Part shown: positions 35,140 to 48,306 of the stretch, one piece after another
Numbering within the stretch: position 1 is the first letter of the stretch
Layout: each line of letters starts with the position of its first letter
Source of the DNA: Hippasteria phrygiana
Taxonomy: Eukaryota > Echinodermata > Asteroidea > Valvatida > Goniasteridae
DNA: 64,000 nucleotides
Reading direction: 5' to 3'
Assembly (NCBI GenBank): GCA_037893225.1
Contig: JAZGUH010000026.1
Coordinates: forward strand, 62,001 to 126,000
The notes under the pieces: model-generated
The model's input: only the letters and a program-made list of their open reading frames with translations
Database searches by the model: none
What the model was told of the DNA's origin: nothing
Program-made: the position numbers and the translations under genes

Positions 35140-36810
35140 ATAACACCTTGCAAGTGTGCAGCCTGTCAACTTGGAATGAGTCGAATAAAATTTAATTTGT
35201 AATCGTTTTTTTTTGGAAAGTATGGTGTGCAAATTGTTCTGTTTTGTCAATGAATTTCATTTCTGGACATCAAAAATAAGTGATTCAAATGGTCATTGTA
35301 TTGCTTGGTATTGCAAACAAAATTCTACTTTTGAACTGTAAACAGTTTCGATGTAAATTTGGAATCTAAAAACAAGTTGAATGCAAGCATGAATTTTATC
35401 GACTCGTTAAAAATCCAACTCATTCCACAGTTACAAGCTGCCATACTTAAGCCAAACAAAATCTGGTTTCAGGAAAAGATACTAAAAAAAACAAAGGATG
35501 CGGCTTTTTGGGGCTATTTTTTAGGAACAGAAATATTTAATGTCAACATTAATTGCACATGAAGCATTTTTGTGGCATTTCAGTTTTTTTCTTTTTGTAA
35601 ATAGTTTGCCATTTGGCAATTTATCAAAACAATCTCTTTTGATACAATTTTCAAAATCTTTAATGCGCTAGAAATAGTCGCAATTGTGGGCACGCTGTCG
35701 CATCAGTTATTAAGCTTTTCAAGCAAGTTTTAGAGAACAAAAATATGCAAGCAGAAACCAGATTTGTTTTGGCCTTATCCTTGGTAAACCACTTCTGACT
35801 TTTCCCATACATGGCGAGCATTTGCCAGCTGATGTTAATCAAGGAACAGTTACTTTCATTTGCCAACAAAAACAGAATTTACGAAGCACCGTCAGCCATC
35901 AATAAATCTGAAAAACGGTGAGGAATCAAAACTTGAAATATCTGTAAGCTTTCTGCAAGATTGGTACACTTTCAAGTTGAATTTCTTTTTGCAACTGAAA
36001 AGGAGTGAAATGTTCTATTTTAAGAACTCTGAATCCTTTCATTAGTTGGCATAAAAGTATAAAACATTATCTTTTTAGTATCAGAGTGTGTAGAACATCA
36101 ACTGGCAAATTCTCAACATGTCACAAATCTGCAAAACGAGTAAGTTTTTGGGGATTTTTCGTTTTTAAATTGATTCTTTTTTGCACAAATTAGAGAGCAT
36201 TTTTTAGCTTTTTGTAATCTAGGAGTTTTAAATCCTGACAATTCAGAAAAAACAAAACATTAAAGTTTTTTTTTACTTGTTGGAAAAAGGAACTTTTCAG
36301 CTCATTTTGATGGATCAGTGTTAACTCCCGACAATATAGATCTAAAGGAATGAAAACTTTGATAAAACCTTTCGATATTCATTGTGTAAACCATGTTTTA
36401 GGGTTTAGTATCTCCAAACTAAAACTGACAATTTCCGACTCGTTTTGCAAGATTTGGTTAAATATATAATCACAAAACGAATGAATAAATCACTAAACAA
36501 GCGAGTAGACCAGACACTCAAACCTAGCTTTTTTTTTTAGACAAAGGCTAATGGATGGAGGGGCGGGTAAAAATTGGGGGAATTTTGTTCTGAAACTTCC
36601 TAGGAAGGAATTGTCCATTTTGCCATTATTTCAGTCTTGAATTTCAGCATTGTTGAGCTGTAAGTTATTGTAGTGAAGTGCTTTTAGTATTTCTTCATTG
36701 ATCGCAGCATAAAGAATTTGCAAACTGGACATTTTTAAATGTTACATTGAGCGTTTTGCAAAATTTGGCTAGACTATTAAAGTTGTTTTCACTTAAAACT
36801 GCATTTTTGT
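35140..36810. other. AT-rich arm sequence, nothing recognised
   Basis: Mirrored by 41050-42590. No long frames or repeats apart from short internal duplications. Confidence 0.5.
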
Positions 36811-36817
36811 TTTTTTG

Positions 36818-36842
36818 GGGGGGGGGGGGGGGGGGGGGGGGT
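36818..36842 (+). repeat. Poly-G tract in left arm
   Basis: About 23 G, mirrored by the poly-C run at 41019-41040 in the right arm. Confidence 0.9.
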
Positions 36843-37919
36843 GGTGGGATTTCTAGCAACTCCAGAAATAATGCATAATTGTAATCTCTTTTTGTTATTA
36901 GGTGGTTCAGCTTGTTCATCCTTCATCGGTGCCGAGTGGTTTGAGATCGCACAGATGTCTCAAGAAGCTTCAAACATCTCCATCTTCTCTGATATCTGTT
37001 GAAATAAAATAGACAATTTCAAAGTAGTTAAAATACCGACACTTAATAGGATATTGTTACATTTTTATCAATGAATGCAACTGCTTTATGTGTCATTTAA
37101 ATGTTCATTTAATGTTGAACATTCGCTACGGAAAATTCCAAGGTTTATCGATTGTTCATGCCTTGTCAAGAAACGATTCTTTGCAATACATTGTTAGGAC
37201 ACTTGTGTAATTCGGACGAGAAAATAGTACAAATTGAGTTTCATTTTTGCCATCTGTAACAAATGCAGTGGGTACAGTAAGATTATTTTGTACCATGTAG
37301 GTACAAGTGACAGGCAAAAGGAATGAATTAAAGCGGATAAACATTCGATATCTTGTACTGTCCATTTTATTTACCGTTGCTGTCTTTCACTAGCTTTATT
37401 TTTAAGATTACTCAGGTCAAGTGCTCTCATTTCATTCTGAGAAATTTGTGGAAAAAGGTGCAATTCAAAGTTTGGCAAAAGATTATGCAGGATTTAAGGA
37501 TTTTGATTGTATGAAGGTTAAGAATACAGCATTAGTTTGTTTTAAAACAAGAATCAGAAAGTAGAACTGGAAAGATTTGGTCGCATGGTGCCACACCCTC
37601 ATCACGTGACCACATTCCCGCCAAATTTAAAAGATTTTCCCTGGAGCGTTCGTCTTGAAACTCGGTTCTAAATTCGTCAAACTGACCAAAAATATTACCC
37701 GGTAAAACCTCCAAAAGGAATACCTAGCATGGTCGATGTTCTCACACGGCTCTGCTTCGGTTTAGTGGAAATTTGACTCCAATACTAGTGTTGAATTACG
37801 GCTGTTCTGCCGAGTTCGGGAGCGCTGGTAGAGGCGATGTTGGTCTGGTGGAGCCCCGCCGAGAAATGACCAGAACGAGGCCGCAACCGTATGCAAATGA
37901 GCACGTGACTTTTAACAAT

Positions 37920-38870
37920 GGGATGAAAGGTGGAATGGGCGGGGCGCAAGGTAGAAATGGAGGGGTGGGAGGCAGTATTAATTTTAAAAGAATATTAATT
38001 TTCAATGTATTCATATCATTTTTAAGGCTGATTGGGTTTGGTAAGGTTTTATGAGGCTCACATATACAATTTATATTGGTAAATAGCTGAGAATGAGCGA
38101 GATTTGGTTGATAGGAAGAAATAATAATAAAAGAGAAGTAAAAGCCAAAATCAACGTCCCTCCCCAGAAACAAGTAGAATAACGAATAAAGGGCAGGAAA
38201 AAGCATGACAACCGTCGTTCCAAGCCTTAGAATCCCCCTTTCCCTGACTGAAAAAATAGCCCACCGCGGTCGCTGTTTTACGGTGTTGGGAGCTTAGCCT
38301 TATTGTCAGGAATCGCTCATTCAGACCGTACAACATCTCGGCAGAGGCCTTCCATATATACAAGAACTATTGGGAGTCAAAGGCCTGATCCAGATCACAT
38401 TCATTCTCTTACTTGCTGCCTCTTAATTAGGGCATTTCAATTAGTTAATGTGAACATAAAAGGTTCATACCAATCCAAAAAGAATGATTTTGGGTCTGCA
38501 GGCCTACCTGCCTCGCCAAAACTGTGCCTAAACCTACATGGGAGGAAAGGTGGAATGGGCGGGGCACCAAGTAGAAATGGAGTGTTTGGAGGGGTGGGAG
38601 GCAGCATTAATTACCAAAAATATATATTTTGAATGTATTTAGATTAGTTTTGATGACTGATTGGGTTTGGTAAGAATTCTGATAAGCTCCGATGTGTGAT
38701 CCATATCGGGAAATTGCTAAGAATTGGTAGGATTGGGTACATGTAATAATAATAATAGAAAAGACAATTTAAAGCCCAAATCAACTTCCATCAACATTCC
38801 CTCCCCAGAAACAAGTAGAATAATTAATAAAGGGCAGGGTAAAAGCATGAAAACCGTCGTTCCAAGCCGT
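37920..38870 (+). repeat. 310-bp direct duplication private to the left arm
   Basis: AAGGTGGAATGGGCGGGGC through CCGTCGTTCCAAGCC is present at 37920-38225 and 38545-38870. The right arm has one copy (about 39530-39840, inverted). Confidence 0.85.
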
Positions 38871-39020
38871 TGTTTCATAAAAGTGGCATTTTCTCAAAGA
38901 CTAAAGCCATTTGCGAAATGAAGGTATGATTTAGCAGCTTCCTACAAATTTGTCCATTTCTGGGGTCCACGAGAGGATTTTTAACGGTGGAGCCACGCCC
39001 GCAGCCATTTTTCGCAAAAG

Positions 39021-39051
39021 GGGTACTTCCGATTCTGAACACTCCCAAGCA
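39021..39051. other. 31-bp spacer at the palindrome axis
   Basis: The non-palindromic GGGTACTTCC...CACTCCCAAGCA lies between arms ending CGCAAAAG and starting CTTTTGCG. The arms next to it match for over 70 bp with about two mismatches. Confidence 0.92.
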
Positions 39052-41018
39052 CTTTTGCGAAAAATGGCTGCGGGCATGGCTCCACCGTTAAAAATCCTCT
39101 CGTGGACCCCAGAAATGGACATATTTGTAGGAAGTTGCTAAATCATACCTTTATTTCGCAAATGGCTTTTTAGTCTTTGGGAAAGTTCCGCATTGATGAA
39201 AAATGGCTTCGGCTGGTCACTTTGGGACTAATACATAAAGAATCTCCTTGTGAACCCCAATATTGAACAATTTGTAAGAACCTGCTTAGAAAAGTCTTCG
39301 ATTTCTGATTCCAAGACCCCACTTTTATACAAAACTAAGTTTGGGACTACCCTAATTAAGATATAATGATATAATGATATAAGATATGGTGCTTGTAGGC
39401 CTTCGATATCGCATCTAATACTTGCGGTGTGGAATTTTACGGTCTGAATGAGCGATCCCTGACAATAAGGCGAAGCCTTGCCACCGTAAAACAGCGACCG
39501 CGGTGGGCTATTTTTTCAGTCAGGGAAAAGGCGATTCTAAGGCTTGGAACGAAGGTTGTCATGTTTTTTCCTACCCTTTAATTGTTATTCTACTTGTTTC
39601 TGGGAGGGACGTTGATTTTGGCTTTTAATTCTCTTTTATTATTATTTCTCCCTATGAACCAAACCTCGCTAATTCTCAGCTATTTACCAATACAAATTGT
39701 ATATGTGAGCCTCGTAAAACCACACCAAACCCAATCAGCCTTAAAAATGACATGAAACATTCAAAATTAATATTTTTTTATAATTAATACTGCCTCCCTC
39801 TTCTCCGCCCCGCCCCGCCCATTCCACCTTTCATCCCATTGTTAAAAAGTCACGTGCTCCTATTTGCATACGGGTGCGGCCTCATTCTGGTCAATTCTCG
39901 GCGGTGCTCCACCAGACCAACATCTTCTTTACCAGCGCTCCTGGACTCGGCAGAACACCCGTAATTCACAGCTAGTTGAATTGTGGGGTCAAATTTCAGC
40001 TAAACCGAAGCAGAGCCGTGTGAGAACATCGGTCATGCTAGGTATTTCTTTTGGAGGTTTTACGGATTGATATTTTTGATCAGTTTGACGATTTTAGAGC
40101 AGTTTCAAGACAAACACTCCCGGGAAATTTTTTTAAATTTCCCGGGAATGTGGTCACATGGTTAGGGTGTGGCACCATGCAGCCATTTTGTTGTCCAGTT
40201 GTCCTTTCTGATTCTTGTTTTAAAACAAACTAATGCTGTATTCTTGGCCTTCATCCTATCAAAATCCTTATAAAAACCCTCCATAATCTTTTGCAAAACT
40301 ATTTGAATCCCACCTATTTCTTCCACAAATTTCTCCAAATGAAATGAAATGAGAACACTTGACTTAAGCAATCTTAAAAATATACTAGCTAGTGAAAAGA
40401 CAGTACGGATCAATAAATACAGTACAACTAGATATTGAATGTTTATCCACTTTAATTTATTCCTTTTCCCAATCAGTTGTATAACGTACGGTACATGGTA
40501 CAAAGTAATCTTACTGTACCCATTGCATTTCTTAAAGATGGCAAAAATTAAACTTGATTTGTAATATTTTCTCATCCTAATTAAACAAGTGTTACTTAAG
40601 CATTGCAAAGAATCGTTTCTTGACAGGGTAGCAACAATCGATAAGCGTAACAATTTTCCACAGCGAATGTTAACATCAACCATAAACCCCTCGGGTGCAT
40701 GCAAAATCATATTAAAATTGGAGGATTTCGGACGGTTAGGGTTAAATAAACATTTAAATGACACATATAAAGCTGTTGCATTCGTTGATAAAAATTTAAC
40801 GTATCCTATAAAGTGTCGGTATTTTAACTACTTTGAAATTGTTTAATTTATTTCGACAGAAATCGTAGATGGAGATGTTTGAAGCTTCTTGAGACATCTG
40901 CGATCTCGTACCACTCAGCTCAACCGGCACTGATGAAGGATGAACAAGCTCTCAACCACCTGATGACGAAAAGAGATTACAATTATACATTAGTTATAGA
41001 ATCTCTAGAAATCCTGAC

Positions 41019-41040
41019 CCCCCCCCCCCCCCCCCCCCCC
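41019..41040 (+). repeat. Poly-C tract in right arm
   Basis: Mirror of the poly-G at 36818-36842. Confidence 0.9.
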
Positions 41041-42749
41041 ACGAGAAAAAAAAAACAACTTCAATAGTCCAGCCAAATTTGACAAAATGCTAAACGTTTT
41101 CGATTCGTTTAAAAAACGAGCAATATCACGTTTACAAATTCTTTATGCTGTTAATAATAAAGATTAAATAAATACTAAAAGCACTTCACTACAAGAACGT
41201 CCAGCTCAACAATGCTGAAATTCTAGATTGAAGTATTGGCAAAACGACCAATTTCATTCCAAACACTTTTTTCCTAATGAGGTTAAGCAAAAGATATTAA
41301 ACATGAACCAAATTTTCCCCCAATTTGTACGCCCCTCCCTTTCTTCCCCTAACCTTTGCTTGAAAAAAAACCCAATAAGTTTTAATGTCTGTGCACTCGG
41401 TTGTTTTGTGATTTATTCATTCGTTTGGTGATTATTTGTTTAACCAAATCTTGCAAAACGAGTCAGAAATTGTCCGTTTCAGTTCGGAGATACTAAGCCC
41501 TAAAACATAGTTTGCGCAATGGAAATCTTTTTATCAAAGTTTTCATTCCTTTTGATCTTATATTGTCGGGATTTAAAAACTAAATGATACAACAAAAGCT
41601 CAAAATCTGTAACTTGAGCCAAAAATCTATTTAAAACAAAGAATGACTCGTTTTGCAGATTTGTGACATGTTGAGAATTTGCCAGTTGATTTTCTGTACA
41701 CTCTGATACCAAAAAGAATAACTAATGAAAAGATTTAGAGTTTTTAAAATGGAATTTTCACTCCCATGTTCAGTTGCAAAAACATTCAGCTTGAAAATGT
41801 ACCAATCTTGCAGAAGGCTGACAGACTTTTGAAGTTTGGATTCCTCACTTTTTTCAGATTTGTTGATATTAAATTGTGCTCGGTAAATTTTGGAACCATT
41901 TTTTTTTTTGGCAAATGAAAGTAACTGTTCCTTGATTAATATCAGCTGGCAAATGCTCGTCATGTATCGGAAAAGTCGGAAGTGGTTTACCAAGGATAAG
42001 GCCCAAAAAAATCTGGTTTCCAATTCGTTGCTTGCATCTTCGTAAAATTTAGTCTAAAAATTACATTGCAGTTCAATAACTGATGCGACAGCGTGCCTAC
42101 AATTGTGACTCTTTGGAGTGCATTAAGGATTTTCAATATTGTATGAAAAAGGAGATTATTTTGAATAATTGCCTTTAGAAAAGAAAACAAAATACAAGAA
42201 GAAAACTGAACTGCGACAGAGTACAAAAATATATTTTTGTTGTTGAAAAATTAAAAAGCCGCATCCTTTGTTTTTCAAGTATCTTTGGCTGGAACCAGAT
42301 TTTTTGGGCCCAAAGTGTTGCAGCTTGTAACTGTGGAATGAGTCTGATATTTTTATGTCGATAAAATTCATTCTTGCCAGTATTCAACTGGTTTTCAAAT
42401 TCAAAATGTACAAAAGTAGAATTTTGTTTGCAATGCAATGAAACATTGAATCACTTATTTCTTGTCCAGAAATGAAATGCATTGACAAAACGGAACAATT
42501 TGCACACCATACTTTCCAAAAGAAAACTATTAAAAATTAAATTTTATTCGACTCATTCCAAGTTTACAGGCTGCACGCTTACAAGGTGTTATTTTGTACC
42601 TGTTGGGTGACCTTTCCCCCTTTTGCTGGGTCGTGAGATATCCATCTCTGAATTCCTATACCAAAAATGAAGGGGAAATGAAAACAAAACATGAAAACGC
42701 CCTCTTGCGACAAAGGTCACAGAAACATGGTACAAAATGACATCTTTAA

Positions 42750-42905
42750 AGGGACTGCATTGTATGTTGCAATGTGTCCCACAGTGCAAACCTTGGGTAA
42801 TTTGCATGTAACATCTATGCATTATTAATATGCATAGGTAATATGCAAATGAGCCCAAGGGTTCATTGTTGGGCAACATTTGCATACAATGCAGTCCTTT
42901 TTTTT
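42750..42905. mobile_element. TIR element, mirror of 34789-34942
   Basis: Same termini GGGACTGCATTGTATG and CATACAATGCAGTCC in the right arm, so the insertion predates the palindrome. Confidence 0.85.
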
Positions 42906-43099
42906 TACTCCAACAATGGAGTATCCTTGGTAAACCACGTTTTAAAGGTTCCTCCTCTTAATTGAGAGGGGGGGGGGCCTTTAAACATTCTGACAAATTA
43001 ATGACAAGGGGGTGCTTTTTTTCAAAAAAATTTTCGTACAAATTTATTACAAGGGGAACCCCTTTTCATTTTTTTTGTCAAAAAAAAAAGACCAAAAAA

Positions 43100-43270
43100 A
43101 AAGCAGTGGCGTTGTGCAAACGTCTGTCGCTGGTTGGCACCCTCTACTGCCCAGAGCATGTAGCAACCCAATGACCCAAGTACTATGGTTGATATACCTA
43201 TTATTCAGCAAAATTTGCTCATGTGCCGCTGGTACTCTGCACCACTGGTATACTGCCTCCACATGATTCA
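43100..43270 (+). repeat. GTTGTGCAAACGTCTGTCGC repeat, copy 3 of 4
   Basis: Mirror partner of 34430-34600. Confidence 0.9.
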
Positions 43271-45925
43271 ACAAGCTTATTTGCCTAGTACATGACTTAA
43301 TTGTCATGTGGGTGAAAGTGCCTATTGAAAAACCAAACAATGGCCTAAACAAAGGTCAGAAAGGATTCACTATGTCTAGTACTTAAGCCTTCGTGAGTCT
43401 GTATATGGCGGCGTTTTCGGGACGTCGCCCCCTGTTCAGGCAACCAGGCTGCTGGGTTCTTTAGTTGTGTTTTTGGTGGTGAACTTTAGTAAAAAAATAA
43501 AAACGAAATGGCCGTTTTTATTTGGACTTTTCCACTCCATCACCAATTGAGTTCTGGACCTTCAAAATGACGATGACTTCAGCCTAGATGATGATGTGCT
43601 GATTGGAGAAACAACATTTAAATATGGCTGTCTACTTCACAATTTTTATCAAGTATTTTGTTTTGGAAATGTTCCACAAATGAAACAAAATCACAATACT
43701 CAGGGATTTGTTGGTTTCACTTGCATAGAAAGAACCACACTGTTTTTACTTTTGTTTTTTGCAGAAAAAAAATACTTTTAAACTAGAACTATCCATTTTT
43801 TATTTAAGCACGAAAACCGTATTTTGGTAGAAAAATATAACAATTTATGGCATTCAAATGCATAGAAAAATTGCCTTTTTTGTAATGAAAAACTGTGCTT
43901 CTTCCAAGCAAAACAGTGTGTTTAAAGATTTTCATTGTTAGATTCTGACTGCAAAATATATTTAACAGGCGATATTATAGATGACATTGGGTTTACGAAG
44001 TACATTAGTGTGTTTTGGGCAAACAAGTCACGACTTTGCATCTAATACCTACTTCTACGCTCATATGCTAGATAATTTGCCCAATTAGTAAAACTAACTT
44101 GCAAATGACTAAAGATGACCTATTTCAATGAAGTTATTTAAATGATAGAAACTAACAATAAACTGACTTTATTAGAAGTATTATTATTATTATTTCTATT
44201 TGTTTATTGCCATCTTGTTCAGGCAGCTCTTATGTTGAATTGCATGGTTTAAATCTTTAATTGAATAAATTTAGTGAGTAAACTCAAAGTCTGAATTAAC
44301 ACTTACTCTTATCTGTTTTATCTCGAGTCATAATACAATAAAGTACTTTGTAAATGTATTACTTTGATGACTTCATAAGCGAAACTTTTTATATTTAATG
44401 TTTCTATTTCATGAAAAATACAGGCGTCCTTTTTTAATAACAAAATGATAAGAAACCAAAACAGGTTACCTGAAAGTTTTGAGCTTTGCCAGTGAAGTTA
44501 TTTTAGTTTGATCTTCATAATGTTTTTTCAAAATAATATTCACTGTCTGGGATTTTGTATCTGCAAAAACTGCTGTTCCTCAAAATCTTTAGACGCATTT
44601 TGCTGTCCGGCAAAGTGTAACTGTTCAGACATTTTTGTTGCAGTTATTACTGGGCTTTTTGCCAGTGACATTATTTTAGTTTGATCTTCAAATTTTTTTC
44701 AGTGGACAATCCACTACCTGTGGGCTCTGCATCAGGAAAACTGTTCAGAAATTCTCAACATTTTTGTTTTTGGAAAGCCTTTATTTGTATAACTGGAGAT
44801 TAACAACCTAAAACTGATGTTTCATTTTGCAAGGCATAATTCCCTATTTGGTCATCAAGACAAAAATGAACAGATTTATGAACTAGTGTCAAGAAAGGCT
44901 TTTTATACTAAATCATTTAAAGAAATACCAGGTTTGCTGGCAGAATATGAAGGACGATTGTGAAAGAATTAGGTATTACTACTTTATCATTTCATGACTG
45001 CAACTAATGTACATTGCATGTGAGCTTTTATTTAAAGCTGAACAATCTGTTCAAACAGCATTATGTTATTTATTTATTCAAACTCAGCCTACAATGGATG
45101 TCCAATGTACTTAGAAGTTAATCCTAAGTTTACTGTAAGTTTACTACAGGTTTCCTGTTCATTTGTGGAAAGTTTAATTTAACTTTATTGGAAGTACTAT
45201 ACATTTACATGTTTACTGTATGTTAATTACTACATGCATGGGTTTACTGTTTATTAAGTTTATTAAACATTTTAACAGTGAGTTATAAATATATATCTAT
45301 AATAGAAATGTTCTCTAAAATATTTGCATTTTTAATGGTTTTGTAATTACTTAATTTATTAACTGCCTGAAATGGGAAGATCAAGTGCCTAAATATGTTT
45401 ACTTCTACTGTTTATGGATTAACTTGAAATAAATGATGCTTTGCTTTTAAAGTATGAAGACATTTCCAGAAGTACTTGAAGTCGATTTCATTAAAATGTT
45501 GCTTTAAGTTATTTTAACTGCTACCTATGAACGATTTTAGGATTCCCATTTTAATTTTGTTGTTCACCTAATTATTCTATTTATGTTCCATGGATATGTC
45601 TAAATATGATTTTATGATTTAGATTCTATTTTGGATTTAAGATCTATACAATTCATGATTTGTTTTTTTTTAACTGACTGAATGTAAACCTATCGCCATA
45701 AGACCTACAGATTAACACTAGTATGAGAATTTTCATTCAAGAAATTTAGTGTACCCAAACGTTATCTTTGACAAGAACATTTTGTTAATTTTTAAAACCA
45801 GTTTATTCATTAACACTTATTTTTTGTTTCAATAATTAGAATTAGGTCTTTCATTCATAACCCAATGTCATCTTGGATATCGCCTTGTGATAAACTGACT
45901 TCCTACAACAAGTGAAACCAATTTG

Positions 45926-46111
45926 TCAACCTGAGTACCTGTGAGTGAAGTTAAACAGCCATATCGGAATGTCATTTTTCCAACCCTCACACCACACACC
46001 TGGGCAGAGGTCCCCATCATCAATCAGGTCTAGAGCCCCCTTGGATCTGAGGCAGATGTCCTGTATGATCAAAGGTTTGGTCATCACGACCATGGCAAAA
46101 AAGAGACCTGT
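45926..46111 (-). other. Mirror copy of the exon-like ORF at 31561-31746
   Basis: The same 62-codon frame including the stop, with GLFFAMVVMTKPLIIQ and CLRSKGALDLIDDG visible on the minus strand. Confidence 0.3.
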
Positions 46112-46309
46112 TTAAACAGGAACAAAGAGTGACGGGTACCAACTGAAAAAAAGTGAAAAAGTGAATGTTGGTCCACAGTCCACTACACTCATCCATTCAG
46201 CCGACGAAGACCTAAGGAGGCATTTGGAATCCTTTCTTTCCTATATGTGTGATTTTTGGAGATAATTTATTTTTTGGATCAGCTTGTCAAATCATGGAAA
46301 GCAGCACAC

Positions 46310-46470
46310 CAGTGGCTTAGAGCACCAGTGGCACATTGTGAGCAAATTTCACTGAACAAAAGGTATACCAACCATAGTACTTGGGCCACGGGTCGCCACA
46401 CGCTCTGGGCAGTAGAGGGCGCCAACCAGCGACAGACGTTTGCACAACGCCACTGCGTTGTACAATGAGT
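46310..46470 (-). repeat. GTTGTGCAAACGTCTGTCGC repeat, copy 4 of 4
   Basis: Mirror partner of 31200-31370. Confidence 0.9.
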
Positions 46471-47617
46471 TTGAATAGAAAGGCGCTAGAAAAGTAAGAT
46501 TTACAAGTTAAATATTGCATTATGTATTCTACAACATGAAAATCACTCCAAAAAGCTGAGGCTTTGCATTAGGTCACACCAATTAGTCATTAGTTGTTGC
46601 CCTGATGAAAGTTTTTTCAGTAAATTTGCATACAATTTGAATTTAGCCAAATAAGTGACAATGTAAACAAAAAGTAAACCCCAAAAATGTATACAGTCAG
46701 TGCGAATGTTAAAATTTCACCAAATGTAAAAATATATCTTCTTTTTTTCTGTTCAGAAATTTGAATTACAAATAATAAAATTGACTTGTGAATTTGATAC
46801 TCAACTAAACAATGCATTGTCTTTGGGTTCACAGATTTTCAAGATGCAAGATTTTGACTCAGTTAGTGGAAGTGGCTTTCATGTTGCTTTCAAAAGTTCT
46901 TAATATGATGTGTCATCTTCTATCAAGATCCTTCACTGGGTATAAACTTATATCAAAATTTTGGTTCATGGCAAGGAGTGCTTTTTGTAATGATTAGTTT
47001 TAAAATCATCAGCCTTTCTGGGAAATCAAATTGCAGTCTATCCCAGTGACGTAAATTTGTCAGAAAAAAAATATATCAAAAACGGGTATAAATGTTTCAC
47101 TCAGTTTGTCAGATCTTAAAAGAACATAACACATAAAACAAGTTCGCAAAAAGGTATGGTTCATGGCTAACATCTGATTACTACAAAACTTGCGATTTGT
47201 ATGGATATTTAAACCATGGCATGCATGGACAAAGTGAAAAAGAAAAGAAATGTCCCCACCCAGGGGAAAATTATGAGTTAAAATATGGGAATGAAAATAG
47301 CAATGTGGTCAGTTTGAATGACTTGAGCAAGGTAACAGTTAGTCTAGTCACCAATACCAGTGCCTATAGACAGATTTGTTACCATGAAAAACTAATATGT
47401 GCTAAATTAGGAAAAAAACGGAATTTAGTTCAAGTGAGAAAAAACAAACTTCAAAAAGATTTTCCAATTAATTATGCACTAGAATTCAAATAAAACAGCC
47501 AACATTTTCTGGACAAAAATACCTAAAAATAGAAAAATCAGAATTTGAACCTTGAACCATACCTTTACATACATACATGCATTTACAATAGTGATGGATC
47601 CATGAGAAAGGACTTGG

Positions 47618-48306
47618 AGACATCCCCACACCAGGGGAGGGACAAAGTTTGAGACATCCCCACACCAGGGGAGGGACAAAGTTGGAGACATCCCCACACC
47701 AGGGGGAGGGACAAAGTTGGAGACATCCCCACACCAGGGGAGGGGCAAAGTTTGAGACATCCCCACACCAGGGGAGGGACAAAGTTGGAGACATCCCCAC
47801 ACCAGGGGGAGGGACAAAGTTGGAGACATCCCCACACCAGGGGAGGGGCAAAGTTTGAGACATCCCCACACCAGGGGAGGGACAAAGTTGGAGACATCCC
47901 CACACCAGGGGGAGGGACAAAGTTGGAGACATCCCCACACCAGGGGAGGGGCAAAGTTGGAGACATCCCCACACCAGGGGAGGGACAAAGTTGGAGACAT
48001 CCCCACACCAGGGGGAGGGACAAAGTTGGAGACATCCCCACACCAGGGGGAGGGACAAAGTTGGAGACATCCCCACACCAGGGGAGGGACAAAGTTGGAG
48101 ACATCCCCACACCAGGGGAGGGACAAAGTTGGAGACATCCCCACACCAGGGGGAGGGGCAAAGTTGGAGACATCCCCACACCAGGGGAGGGACAAAGTTG
48201 GAGACATCCCCACACCAGGGGAGGGACAAAGTTGGAGACATCCCTACACCAGGGGAGGGACAAAGTTGGAGACATCCCCACACCAGGAGAGGGACAAAGT
48301 TGGATC
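47618..48306 (-). repeat. 34-bp minisatellite in right arm, about 20 units
   Basis: Reverse complement of the left-arm array and again bounded by ATGGATCC. It is shorter, and more of its units carry the extra C (GGGGGAGGG) variant. Confidence 0.98.

Larger units (their letters stand above)
26581..39020 (+). repeat. Left arm of giant inverted repeat (12.4 kb)
   Basis: The whole arm is matched in reverse order by 39052-52383. Paired landmarks are: 26653-26830 with 51960-52140; 27950-28215 with 48865-49130 (about 3% mismatch by eye); the 34-bp minisatellite 28766-30000 with 47600-48310; 31200-31750 with 45920-46500; 34789-34942 with 42750-42905; the poly-G 36818-36842 with the poly-C 41019-41040; and 38940-39020 with 39052-39135. 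The outer end starts TTACACTTGTGCTGTTAAGA. No gene that spans the arm was recognised. Confidence 0.95.
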
